In this document: in pieces, positions 34,725 through 45,011 of the stretch
How positions within the stretch are numbered: position 1 is the first letter of the stretch
Layout: the number at the start of each line of letters is the position of its first letter
DNA from: Rhododendron vialii
Lineage: Eukaryota; Streptophyta; Magnoliopsida; Ericales; Ericaceae
Length of the DNA stretch: 64,000 nt
Direction: 5' to 3'
Assembly (NCBI RefSeq): GCF_030253575.1
Contig: NC_080560.1
Location: 36,845,001-36,909,000 of the forward strand
The notes under the pieces: generated by a model
Told to the model about the DNA's origin: nothing
The model's input: the letters and a program-made list of their open reading frames with translations, nothing else
Databases searched by the model: none
Position numbers and translations under genes: made by a program

Positions 34725-34941
34725 CTTTCTCCGTACTTAAATAAGTGTTCAGTACGCAAACCTAAACCTTATAAAAAATTGCATGTTTTTCGTTAAAGAA
34801 TCTATTTTTTTTTCACAATCTAATAGAATTCATTCCCATCTATTCATTTGGGAAAAAAAAATTAATTTTTTTAACAAAACAAATGCAAAATGTTAAAGGC
34901 CTAAATTTGCGCGCTGAACACTTATTTAGAGATGGAGGAAA
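34725..34941. mobile_element. Diverged Stowaway-like MITE, 217 bp
   Basis: Same layout and length as the element at 32592-32806, with TA on each side (34723-34724, 34942-34943). Shared inner words include TTTTTTTTCACAATCTAATAG and AATTAATTTTTTTAAC. The ends are worn (CTTTCTCCGTAC instead of CTCCCTCCGTCC), so it is older. Confidence 0.8.
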
Positions 34942-35775
34942 TACAATTTTTCTTAATGAACTACAATTATTGAACGAAGGAATTACTTTTGTAATAACAT
35001 CATGTAAATTTTGATATTAAAAAAAAAGAGGTACAGTAATGATGTACAACAGGCAGATTTGAATGTCATGTGAATATGTGATGTTGATAGGACCTCATAA
35101 TATAGTTTAACCATGTAAATACTTTTAAGGACAAATGATGATACCATGTGATTCACATGGAAAAAAACCTATAGATCCAACTCAAAAAGCTATTAAGCTG
35201 ATAGGTCCAAGTATCATCTTATGTGGTCACTCATTTCATATTCAAATAATGTGGGATTATTTTTCTTAATATCCTTCTAATTACGTGCAACTGCATTTGA
35301 GATTTTGATTTGTTACCGACTCACGTGAGGTCTCTTTTTGGGATTTATATTCATGCAACCTTTTTTATTGGGCTTGGCATCAGAGGTGTGGATTATAATT
35401 TTCTTAAAATCTTATTAAAATAGGTCACACTTTTATACCACAAAAACTTTGAATCTGTCCCAAAAGTTTAACTATTGGTTGAATACTTAGAGATGTTCCG
35501 TCATTATATTAAGTGATCATCCATTTCATACGCAATTGACCTTGACACCCTGAGTTATAAAAAAAATGTGATTATCGGCTTCATACCCAACCAATGTAGG
35601 ATTATTTTCCTTAACACCACAAACGTGACGGTTGTGTGGCATGTGTAAAATATTAAAAGTAACACAATATACATGTTTCGGCAAAATCCATGGCACTGTG
35701 CTTTTGGTCTTTCTCCTAAATATGTTTTAGATTCCCATAATTTTTTAAATATTAATCATTTTTTGATGAGCATAA

Positions 35776-36015
35776 GTCCCTGTTCCAGAACTAACTTTAA
35801 GTAGGAGTATTTGTTTAGAAGATAATTTCAAACTAAAAATAATGTGTTTATGCAAATAATTTTCCTAGCAATATAGATCTTGTTTGACAGATCTCATTGA
35901 GATCTTTTGAATGATACAAAAAAAATTGAAAAATTATTTTTCATTTACATTATTTTTTAGTTTGAAAATATGAAATAAGTACTTATTTTTTAAGAAAGTG
36001 TTCTGAAACAAGGCC
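35776..36015. mobile_element. hAT-like MITE, 240 bp, inserted in duplication copy 1
   Basis: Ends GTCCCTGTTCCAGAAC and, reverse strand, GGCCTTGTTTCAGAAC. It is flanked by GAGCATAA (35768-35775) and AATCATAA (36016-36023), an 8-bp duplication with two mismatches. Copy 2 of the segment has the exact empty site, GAGCATAA running straight into TCCACAAG near 38590-38605. The 8-bp duplication points to a hAT transposase. Confidence 0.82.
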
Positions 36016-37656
36016 AATCATAATCCACAAGTAAAAATAATGACCAAAACTTGTTTTACAAAAGCTAAAGTATTTCAAGAAATGCAAAAAAAAATACCAA
36101 CTATATATCTACAAGAAAATCAATTTAGTACAAACCACTTTCTCTTTCCTCTCTTAGCCTTCATTAGCTTCATGTTCTATGCATGTAGCTCTTGTTTTGG
36201 CTTGGACTTTTTATCTCAATGTATCCTCTGTTTAACATCAATAAAATTTTGTTGCCGATAAAAAAACAAAGAAAACATAGAGAAACAGTTGGCCCGTGTG
36301 TGTTTTTTTTTGGGGGTAAGTAGTTGGCCCATGTAGTACTAATACTACTTTTTTTTTTTTTTTGGGGGGGGGAGGGGTGTGTGTGTGGTGGTGGTGGTTT
36401 GTTTTCTTAGTCTTAGTTAGGGCCAGTTTGGCCTAAATTAAAAAGTCAGATTATTGTTGGTCTCTAATCAATTTTTTTTTTTTAACATTTGTTAGTTTTG
36501 TATTTATTTTTTTTAATCAACAGAATAAGCTCTTATTGCAGTTCTCTTACAACCATGACATCTCCTCAATGGGTATCACACATCGGAGTTGTCGGGAGTG
36601 CACTTGTCCAATTTGTTGGGTATCCACAGAGTCCGCACTACATTGTTTGGACCTAATATATATAGATTGAATGACCCATATATACTTAAAAAAACTAAGC
36701 ATTGTAAGTGGTGAGCCATCTAATTGTATATTAAGGTCCAACTCTTTTTCTGTTATTCGATGTGGAACTCAATCCTTACACATGTTCCTGACAGGAGTTT
36801 CTCCATCTTCCACGAAACTTGAGTATAAGACGTTATTGAACAACGTACGGGATGGGACTAATAAAAAAAGATGGGGGTAATGCAGAAAAGAAGAGGAATA
36901 GCACATATCAAAAAAAGAAAAAGATGAATAGCACTGAATCGGGAGAGAATTTTTGTCTAAAAATTGGGAGAGAATTTAGAACATCATATCGAAAGTGTAT
37001 TACATTTGCTGAATGCAACCCACTGTTTCATACTTGTAGCCCAATTTTGTCATCTACCCCAATGAGTCAACTACTTCTAAAGTCGGTCCAATTAACGAGG
37101 AGAGATTTTGATACATATGTTGGGCCCGGAGTGCCTGCATGAATTTAGTTACATAATGTCGCTCTTTACTATCGTTCTGAAAACAGACTTGTGGGTGCAA
37201 TGTTGAATGCTATAAATGACTTAATTAAAACTCTTCCTACCACCAATTAATTTTAAAAGAGATGGTGGAAAGCGGTCCGACAACATACAATCCGTTTTTT
37301 ATTCAATGCAATCCGGTATTTTGTATTGGAGGCACCCCGACCATGTAATTGCGTCATCGACTTGTCAAGTCGGCCCGATTTTTTGTAATCTGAATTCACC
37401 AACTTGATTTAATCGCTTTTTATGGAAAGTGGTAATATTATGGTGGTTGTGTTTGAGTGTTAATATTTCTTTGCGATGAGTGATTTTAGGTTTGAATTGA
37501 TGAAGCAGTATGTATACTGCTCCTACAGGATCGGTTGAGTGGAAACACGACAACAAGAACAAACTATCTCTAAGTCTAGGAGTGGCCGCCCAAGCACTAG
37601 GCTATTAAGGTCCATGTGTATCCACTTTTGAGAGGCATTGTTTTTCACAAGGTATA

Positions 37657-37989
37657 GGCTTGTCAATGGACTGGATTCAATCCGAATTCAATTCAAAAAA
37701 TTCAATCCGAATTCGATGACGTTGATCTGATAATCCGAATCCGGTAATCCAAATACGGATCGGATTGAATTTGGATCAGATCGGATTAAATCCGTTATCA
37801 ATCCGATCCGAACTTTATTTATTTATTTTTAAACAAATGTTTAAGAAGTTGTAATTTTATTTTAAACTTTTATTTTATTTTAAATTTTTTTGGAAAATAA
37901 TTTTTTTTGCTAAAATTTTTGAAGTAAAAAAGTTTTCAGATCCGATCCGATTTTTCAGATTCGAGTCTTATCGAATTGACAGGCCTACC
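37657..37989. mobile_element. TIR element with 8-bp TSD (copy 1)
   Basis: Perfect AAGGTATA flanks (37649-37656, 37990-37997). The ends are inverted: GGCTTGTCAATGGAC left, TTGACAGGCC right. The interior is made of AATCCGAAT / ATCCGATCCG words and long A/T tracts. The same element in the same place with the same flanks occurs in copy 2 (40865-41237), so it was inserted before the duplication. The 8-bp duplication suggests a hAT-type element. Confidence 0.8.
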
Positions 37990-38035
37990 AAGGTATACCA
38001 CGCATGTATACAATAAGTTTTGACTTTCCAAGACC

Positions 38036-38339
38036 ACTTCATTTTTTTTTCTTTTTTCATCAACCGTTGGTTGGATTTCCCTCCCCCATCTTGATGTACC
38101 CTTGTCAAGATTTTTGAATATAACTTTTTTGGCCGATAAAAATAAAATAAAAGAGCCTCCAAGATTAAAAAGGAAATTTTTTTTTGCACTCTCTAAATTG
38201 ATAACCACACTCCTCAAATTGATTTTGGCACTCCCCTATGGTAGTGTTGTTATCGATTTCGGGTGTGCAAAAATCACTCCATTAAAAAAGGTCCCTAAAG
38301 GTCATCCATGTTTACGTACTATTTTTGTCATGATTAATC
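38036..38339. other. Spacer between the two duplication copies
   Basis: About 300 bp not found in either copy. Frames at 37936-38217 (minus) and 38102-38359 (plus) overlap it without recognisable content. Confidence 0.5.
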
Positions 38340-39327
38340 CTTCATACGCATGCAACTGACCTTGACACCCCGAGTTATAAAAAAAATGTGGTTATCCCGC
38401 TTCATACCCAACCAATGTAGGATTATTTTCCTTAACACCACAAACGTGACGGCTGTGGCATGTGTAAAACATAAAAAGTAACACAATATACATGTTTCTC
38501 TGCAAAATCCATATGTCACTGTGCTTTTGGTCTTTCTCCTAAATATGTTTTAGATTCCCATATTTTTTTTTAATATTAATCATTTTATATGAGCATAATC
38601 CACAAGTAAAAATAATGACCAAAACTTGTTTTACAAAAGCTAATTAAAGTATTTCTCGAAATGCAAAAAAAAATACCAACTATATATCTACAAGAAATCT
38701 ATTTTTTTGAAACGGGAAAATCAATTTAGTACAAACCACTTTCTCTTTCCTGTCTTAGCCTTCATTAGCTTCATGTTCTATGCATGTAGCTTTTGTCTTG
38801 GCTTGAACTTTTTATCTCGACGTACCCTCTGTCGAGTATCAATAAAATTTTGTTCCCGATAAAAAAAAATTAGAGAAACAGTCGGCCCATGTGTGTGTGT
38901 GCTTTTTTTTTTGGGGGTAAATTGTTGGCCTATATTGTACTAATACTACCTTTTCGCAATGTACCCTATCGAATTTCTCCTTAATAAACTTTTTGCCGTT
39001 TCGAAAAACATACTGCTCCTACCCTTTTTTTTAAATTTATTTTTAGGGGGTGGGGGTGGGGGAGTTGTGTGTGTGTGTTGCGGTTTCTTAGTCTTAGTTA
39101 GGGCCGGTTTGGCCTAAATAAAAAGTCAAATTATTGTTGGTCTCTAATCAATTTTTTTTTGCATTTGTTAATTTTACATTTATTATTTTTTAACCAACGG
39201 AATACACTCTTATTGCAGCTCTCTTAGAACATCACGACATCTCCTTGATGGCTATCACACATCGGAGTTGCCTGAGTGCGCAGGCCCAATCTGTTGGGTA
39301 TCCATGGAGTCTGCACCACATCGTCTA

Positions 39328-39476
39328 GACCTAGTATATATAGATTGAATGATCCATATCCACCTAAAAAGCTAGGTATTGTAAATGGTGAGTCATCCAA
39401 CCTAGTATATATAGATTGAATGACCCATATTCACTTAAAAAGCTAGATATTGTAAGTGGTGAGTCATCCAATTATA
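39328..39476. repeat. ~75-bp tandem duplication inside copy 2
   Basis: CTAGTATATATAGATTGAAT begins two successive units that each end in GTGAGTCATCCAA. Copy 1 has a single unit (about 36652-36722), so this doubling happened after the segmental duplication. Confidence 0.85.
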
Positions 39477-39742
39477 TATTACGGGTCCAACTTTTTTCTA
39501 TTATCTAATGTGGGACTCAATCCTTACACATGTTCCTGACATGAGTTTCTCCACGTCCCGCGGAAGTTGAGTATAAGACATTACTGAACAACGTACGGGA
39601 TGGGACGAATAAAAAAAGCTGGAGGTAATGCAGAAAAGAAGAGGAAGAAGAAGATGAATAGCACATATCAAAAAATGAAGAAGATGAATAGCACTGAATT
39701 GGGAGAGAATTTAGAACATCATATCGAAAGTGTATTACATTT

Positions 39743-40191
39743 TTCTTTTTTTTGAACGGCGAAAAAGATATATTTCATTAAAACGAAATGAAGTACATCG
39801 ATAAACAGGGCAAGAAAAGATAGCATCACAATGTGAGAGTAACATCCCAACGAGGTTGGCACCCTACCCCACAACAATCATATGCTATTCAAGCCCGAGG
39901 ATTGATAAGAAATCAATCCAACCGGATTACAAGAAGAGTACCCAATGAGGCTTACAAAGCAATAAGTAGAAGTCGAAGTCGAAAAACTTCCCAGTAAGAT
40001 CAGATCAAAATGTCAAAGCGAGATTCCTTTGAGCCCAACCAATTCGAGATAGTCAAATTGGCGGAATCAGCAGATGAATAGATCCTCAGTTTGCAGCCCT
40101 TGCATCAGAATGCACATCATCACCATCATTACCACCGAAACATCAGAACACAAACCACCCCACCCTCCAGCCACAAACAGCCCCACCCCCG
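39743..40191 (-). mobile_element. LINE 3' fragment with 15-bp target duplication
   Basis: AAGTGTATTACATTT flanks the insert perfectly (39728-39742, 40192-40206). The insert starts on the plus strand with a T-rich tract, the poly(A) of a minus-strand retroposon, and ends abruptly. Copy 1 of the duplicated segment shows the single uninterrupted target site at about 36993-37007. No reverse transcriptase coding sequence remains in the 449 bp; it is probably LINE 3' UTR. Confidence 0.85.
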
Positions 40192-40514
40192 AAGTGTATT
40201 ACATTTGCTGAATGCAACCCAGTGTTTCATACTTGTAGCCCAATTTGTCATCTACCGCAATGAGTCAATGACTTCTAAAGTCGGTCCTATTTACGAGGAA
40301 ATATTTCGATACATAAGTTGGGTCCGGAGTGCCTCCATGAATTTGGTTACACATTGTCACTTCCTATGACCGTGCGATGTCGAATGCCATAGAAGATTTA
40401 ACTGAAGCTCTTCTTACCACCAATTGATTTTAGGAAAGATGACCGGTGAAAAGTGGTCTGACGACATACAACCCATTTTTTATTCAATGCAATCCGGTAT
40501 TTTGTATTGGAGGT

Positions 40515-40582
40515 ACCCGACAATTTTTTGAAACGTCCCAAAAATAAAACAGGCGGAACAAAGTGGGACAGAGGGAGTACTA
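40515..40582. repeat. Remnant of a CTCCCTCNGTCCC-type element end
   Basis: GTGGGACAGAGGGAGTAC is the right terminus of a Stowaway-like MITE with its TA. No left terminus is found nearby, and copy 1 lacks the sequence at the equivalent place. Confidence 0.4.
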
Positions 40583-40864
40583 GTTAGCACACTAATCTGA
40601 ATTCACCAACTTGATTTAATCGCTTTTTAAGGGAAGTGGTAATATAATGGTGGTTGTGTTTGAGTGGTAATATTTCTTTGCGATGAGTGATTTTAGGTTT
40701 GAATTGATGAAGCAGTATGTATACTACTCTTACAAGATCGGTTGACTGGGAGCACGACAACAAGAACGAACTATCTCTAAGTTTTGGAGTGGCCGCCCAA
40801 GCACTAGGCAATTAAGGCCCATGTGTATCCACTTTTGAGAGGCCTTGTTTTTCACAAAGGTATA

Positions 40865-41237
40865 GGTCTGTCAATGGACCGGATCCAATCCGAATCCGAT
40901 TCAAAAAATTCGATCCGAATCTGATAACATCGATTTGATAATCGGAATCCGGTAATCCAAATACGGATCGAATCGAATTAAATCCGTTATCAATCCAATC
41001 CGAACTTTAAAAAAAAATTAAAAAAAAAAAAACTGTAAATTTTTTATTTTGAAAAAAAAATGTTTAAGAAGTTGTATTTTTATTTTATATTTTTAAAATT
41101 TTTATTTGGAAAATAATTTTTTTTAAATTGTATTTTTTTGAAATTTTTTTTTTGAAGTAAAAAAGTTTTCGGATTTTCAGATTCGAGTTTTATCAGATTC
41201 GGATTTGGATCGAATCCGGTCCATTGGCAGGCCTAAC
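40865..41237. mobile_element. TIR element with 8-bp TSD (copy 2)
   Basis: Copy of the element at 37657-37989, with the same AAGGTATA flanks (40857-40864, 41238-41245). Ends: GGTCTGTCAATGGACCGGAT and, reverse strand, CTGCCAATGGACCGGATT. It is 40 bp longer than its sister, mainly through A/T tracts. Confidence 0.8.
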
Positions 41238-41287
41238 AAGGTATATCACGCATGTATACAAGAAGTTTTGACTTTCCAAAACTATTT

Positions 41288-41515
41288 TAGTTGGGCGTGA
41301 CCATAGGGGCTCCCTACTCACCAATGAAATGTCCGGTTCGAGCCATAGCTACAGTCCGGAAGAACAGGCCGTCACCACAGCACTACTTTAGTGCACAACT
41401 GATGAAAACTCCCTCCTTTGATCTACAGACGAGGTTCAAGTACCTGTAGGAACTCGAACTCCCACCAGCGTTAAGGGATGTAATGAGCCTCACCAACTGG
41501 GCTACCACCTCAATG
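41288..41515 (-). repeat. tRNA-derived SINE
   Basis: The minus strand begins with GAGGTGGTAGCCCAGTTGG, a good RNA polymerase III A box (41493-41507). After about 30 nt comes GGGAGTTCGAGTTCC, a good B box (41449-41463). The rest is an unrelated body of about 150 bp ending near 41290. The head differs from that of the SINE at 7538, so this is a second family. It abuts copy 2 of the segmental duplication. Confidence 0.7.
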
Positions 41516-41838
41516 GTTGCTCAGCTTGTTTGCCACTCTATTTTTACCTTTACCAAATCCTGGCTCCGGCTTGTTCGTGGCTCTATTTTTTTACCTTAAG
41601 CGAAAAGAAGAAAAGTAAAATGCGTCGGTCTCATGTATTAGGTCAGCCCTCCGTTTTGAAATTGTCGGAAGGAGACAGCGACATGCTCCCCTCCCACCTT
41701 CCCACCCATATCCACGCGCACAGAGACCCCACCAAACACATTACTAAAGAAAAAACCCTAATGCCCCCTCGACGAAACAACCCCCTCCACCAAATGTTGA
41801 GACTTTTGAGAGAGAGAAAGAAAGAACGGACCTGAAAA

Positions 41839-41841
<3 letters not shown>

Positions 41842-41881
<40 letters not shown>

Positions 41882-41897
41882 GAGGAGGAGGAGGAAA
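41842..41897. repeat. (GA)n followed by (GGA)n microsatellite
   Basis: An uninterrupted GA tract of about 37 bp runs into an AGGAGG tract of about 18 bp. It lies about 0.85 kb upstream of the AHL gene. Confidence 0.9.
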
Positions 41898-42003
41898 AAC
41901 CTAGCTCAGCTCCTTATTTCACCGAACGGACCTCATCCATCCAAGAAATATATTAAATAATTCAACCCAATTTTGGTCTATCATATTTTTTCCCTTTCGA
42001 ATT

Positions 42004-42085
42004 TAGGTGTTTGGACTAACTTTCAGCTTGCACATATCTCAATTAATACCAGAATTTAACTTAACGGCCCGACAAATATTCCCTG
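42004..42085 (-). repeat. SINE 3' part (Au-like family)
   Basis: GGTGTTTGGACTAACTTTC, GCACATATCTCAATTAAT and TTAACGGCCCGACAAA follow the word order of the SINE at 7538-7620. Headless and diverged. Confidence 0.5.
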
Positions 42086-42516
42086 TGTCGAGACCAACTT
42101 ACACAGACGTTCATTTATTTCGGGAACTAAATTAATGATCAATTACTTATCATAAACACAGAAAAAAAATAGATATTTAAAATCAACACAAAGTCAGGTA
42201 TGAACCGGCACTACAAGAATTGATGACACTCAAACAATTTGGAGTTTGAAATTTGGAAGAGAACAAACTAGCTAGCTCATTCGTGTCAGGCATTGACCAC
42301 CACTTTAACTCCACGGAGTTGTGGATGTCATGCTATTGGTATACTGTCTTGTCCTAAATAGGCTTAAACTTTTACAATATTTAAAAACAAATATTTCTAA
42401 TCTTTGAGTGCGTTTTTCTTTTTTTTCCTCCTCTTTTGTTGTTTGCGTCTGCTCTTTTGTTCTGTCCACTTGGAGCACTCTTATGTGTTGTTTTTAATTC
42501 ACAGTATCATCTACAA

Positions 42517-42518
<2 letters not shown>

Positions 42519-42556
<38 letters not shown>
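42519..42556. repeat. (CT)n tract in the AHL gene leader
   Basis: A CT tract of about 37 bp, 170 nt upstream of the AHL start codon, probably in the 5' UTR. It mirrors the GA tract upstream of the DUF668 gene. Confidence 0.9.
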
Positions 42557-42559
<3 letters not shown>

Positions 42560-42723
42560 TTACTTGATTCCGTAAGCTACCAGGACTGCATCTAATTCTC
42601 CTATTCTAGTTTCACACTCCATACCTCTTTCTCAATGGAACTGTATTGGCCCTTGTTTCAGAGTTAATATCTGGGTTCTCACTTCTCTCTTTTTTCATAG
42701 TTTTGTTCATCGAATTCGCAACA

Positions 42724-43569
42724 ATGGCTAACCGGTGGTGGACAGGCGTCCAGGTGGGCTTGCCGGGAATTGATCCGGCAACCAGCTCACCTAAGCAAGA
42801 TCTTGAAATCTCCATGAACCAAAAAGCTTCCAACAATTCTATTAGAGATGACGACGAAGAAGACGAGGACAGAGATAATAGGGATGAGCTGAACGAGGGC
42901 GCGGTGGTGGAGCCTGGGTCACGTAGACCAAGGGGTCGCCCTCCAGGATCGAAAAACAAGCCCAAACCCCCAATCTTTGTCACTAGAGACAGCCCTAACG
43001 CGCTGCGTAGCCATGTCATGGAGATAGCCGGAGGGACCGATGTCGCAGAGAGCATCGCCCAATATGCCCGGAGGCGTCAACGAGGGGTTTGCGTTCTGAG
43101 CGGAAGCGGTTCGGTCGCCAACGTGACACTGAGGCAGCCGGCCGCGCCAGGCGCTGTGATGGCACTTCACGGAAGGTTTGAGATTCTTTCATTGACAGGG
43201 ACATTTCTGCCTGGACCATCCCCACCTGGTTCCACTGGCCTAACTATTTACCTGGCAGGCGGGCAGGGGCAAGTGGTGGGGGGAAGTGTGGTCGGTTCAC
43301 TGGTGGCGGCAGGACCAGTCATGATCATTGCCGCCACATTTTCTAATGCTACCTATGAGAGGCTGCCTCTAGAGGATGACGATGATGTTGGTAGCGCTGG
43401 GCAGGGTGAGCTGCCCAGCGCCACGGGAAGTGGCGGGGGACCACAACAACACGGTCTCCCTGAGCCTTCTTCTCTTCCAACTTACAATTTGACACCAAAT
43501 CTATTGCCTAATGGGGGGCAACTTAATCATGATCCATACAATTGGAATCATGCCAGGCCTCCTTATTGA
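42724..43569 (+). CDS. AT-hook motif nuclear-localized protein (type I AHL, AHL20-like), 281 aa
   Basis: Single-exon gene for a nuclear protein that binds the minor groove of AT-rich DNA and acts in chromatin-linked repression of growth and defence genes in the AHL family. Residues 67-80 hold the type I AT-hook ([15 protein letters not shown]). Residues about 93-215 form the PPC/DUF296 domain, with the conserved GRFEIL at 150-155 followed by [28 protein letters not shown] and [13 protein letters not shown]. The start MANRWWTG and the end NHARPPY are hallmarks of the AHL15/19/20 group, and I judge AHL20 closest. An acidic run (about 42-58) precedes the hook. An upstream reading frame from 42646 has no ATG, so 42724 is the start. 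The absence of introns matches clade A AHL genes. No near neighbour suggests a linked function. Confidence 0.95.
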   Translation: MANRWWTGVQVGLPGIDPATSSPKQDLEISMNQKASNNSIRDDDEEDEDRDNRDELNEGAVVEPGSRRPRGRPPGSKNKPKPPIFVTRDSPNALRSHVMEIAGGTDVAESIAQYARRRQRGVCVLSGSGSVANVTLRQPAAPGAVMALHGRFEILSLTGTFLPGPSPPGSTGLTIYLAGGQGQVVGGSVVGSLVAAGPVMIIAATFSNATYERLPLEDDDDVGSAGQGELPSATGSGGGPQQHGLPEPSSLPTYNLTPNLLPNGGQLNHDPYNWNHARPPY

Positions 43570-43763
43570 AGGGGGCAAGACCTAGAGATCAGACAGTACT
43601 GTAACCTTAACAATGTTCAATAAGCAAAAGGGGAGAAAGGGTTTAGCCTCATGAATCCTTAATGGTGTTGTATTGATAGGTATTTAGGAATAGCAAATTC
43701 TAGAGGACAAAGCTTATTCCTATGTAAATTAGGCTTCTTTTGTGTTGTTTCCTTTAAGTTTGC

Positions 43764-43769
43764 AATAAA
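43764..43769 (+). terminator. Poly(A) signal of the AHL gene
   Basis: AATAAA lies about 195 nt after the stop codon, in T-rich DNA, a plausible 3' end signal. The precise cleavage site is unknown. Confidence 0.45.
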
Positions 43770-44154
43770 AAAAAGCCCCAGGTTTGCTTACTTTGATTAC
43801 TTCTTAATTTGTGTAAACTTTTTATATGCAATTAGTAACAATTTAGTATTTGCACTAAGCTTCGTCTGCGGTTTGCCAAAGGTGAGCTTTGTTTTTAATG
43901 ATTGTTTTAGAACATATATGCAATTCCCTACAATTTAGTCCTTCGCATTTCTGGGTGTTAATCCTGGCCCAACGATTGGGTAGCTGCACTTCGATGATGC
44001 AGTAAAGTTAAAAGTTCCATTCCTGTGGATTGACAAGAATTTCTACGTGGGGAGGTATAGAGAACTCTAATGTCATTGGACAAAATTTAAGTTTGTTATC
44101 TTCTAGTGAGAAGCAAATGGTTTTGGGTAGGGGGGAATTTCTGACATGACATGA

Positions 44155-44512
44155 GAATACGACACGAAATTAGTAGGTTAGAGTTAGCTATTTTTGACAC
44201 AGAACACGAATATGGCACAACAGGATAACATGAAAAGCTAAACAGGCCGGGTTAGGATTGAGAGAATATATACACGAACATGAGAAGACACGATACGAAC
44301 AGGAGATGACACGACGCGGGCTGGGAATTTATGAAAGGAGAGGATAATACTACACGAATTGGACACGAAGTTAGCAGGTTAGGGTCGGCTATTTCTGACA
44401 CAGAACACAAATAAAACACGACACGATGACACAAAAAGCTAAACAAGGTCGGGTTAGGATTGAAAGAATTCCAACACGAACACGAGATGACACGACACGA
44501 TGCACAACCCTA
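44155..44512. repeat. ACACGACACG-rich repeat, two tandem units
   Basis: Two successive units of about 190 bp each contain ACACGAA(A/G)TTAG, AGGTTAGGGT or AGGTTAGAGT, GACACAGAACAC, AAAAGCTAAACA, GGGTTAGGATTGA and GAGATGACACGAC. Probably a dispersed element built of ACACGACACG words that duplicated internally. Confidence 0.7.
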
Positions 44513-44838
44513 GTTCTGGGCAAGTTGTAATGAGGGTATATGTTTTTTTTTTTCTGTTTCATGTATAGTCTTCACTCTTAAGAATCAAATCTGTTGACCT
44601 TGTTTCAGTTTTGGTAACATGTTAGTATTATATGAAACTGGTCGAAAACTAGGGTTTGCTTTCATAAGATTGCAGAGGGAAAATGGTTTCTTCCTTCTTC
44701 TTTTTTATATTGGCTTTTCTATGGGTTTCTTGATTTCACCGTCAAGTCTTTGTCATGGTTTCAACTATGGGAAGCATCTTTGAAGGTTCATAGTTTCGAC
44801 TATAGTCGTAGCAGTCACATAGTGGCAGTAGCTGCCAG

Positions 44839-45011
44839 AAAGCGGTCAAGAAAATCAAATACACAGCGATACATATCGACATAAAGCGGGCAAGAAAATC
44901 GAATACACAGCAATACATATCGACATAAAGCGGGCAAGAAAATCAAATACACAGCAATACATATCGACATAAAGCGGGCAAGAAAATCAAATACACAGCA
45001 ATACATATCGA
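44839..45011. repeat. 44-bp tandem repeat, four copies
   Basis: Copies start at 44839, 44883, 44927 and 44971 with AAAGCGG, each containing AAGAAAATCAAATACACAGC and ATACATATCGACAT. They are almost identical: one T/G change and a G/A change in the first copy, an A/G change in the second. The 44-bp period is not a multiple of three, so the frame across it (minus, 44815-45078) cannot be a repeat protein. Confidence 0.95.

Larger units (their letters stand above)
35526..38035 (+). repeat. Tandem segmental duplication, copy 1
   Basis: Runs from TTCATACGCA through ACCTTGACACCC, CTTTTGGTCTTTCTCCTAAA, TTTCTCTTTCCTCTCTTAGC, GTGTATTACATTTGCTGAAT and CGCATGTATACAA to GTTTTGACTTTCCAA. The same order recurs at 38340-41286. 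No protein-coding gene is supported in it. It contains one insertion (35776-36015) missing from copy 2 and shares with copy 2 the TIR element at 37657-37989. Confidence 0.88.
38340..41286 (+). repeat. Tandem segmental duplication, copy 2
   Basis: Second copy of 35526-38035, diverged by scattered substitutions and short indels. It is longer because of a LINE fragment (39743-40191), a 75-bp internal tandem duplication (about 39328-39476), a short T-rich insert near 38699-38715 and about 70 extra bp near 38950-39020. It lacks the MITE present in copy 1. Confidence 0.88.

Noticed and set aside
42646-42723. N-terminal extension of the AHL protein
   Set aside because: It begins at TTG and has no counterpart in AHL proteins; the ATG at 42724 gives the conserved MAN start.
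42612-43225. Three minus-strand frames opposite the AHL gene
   Set aside because: Antisense shadows of codon-biased AHL sequence without motifs.
44839-45011. CRISPR-like spaced direct repeats
   Set aside because: The repeats are contiguous without unique spacers, and the DNA is plant nuclear.
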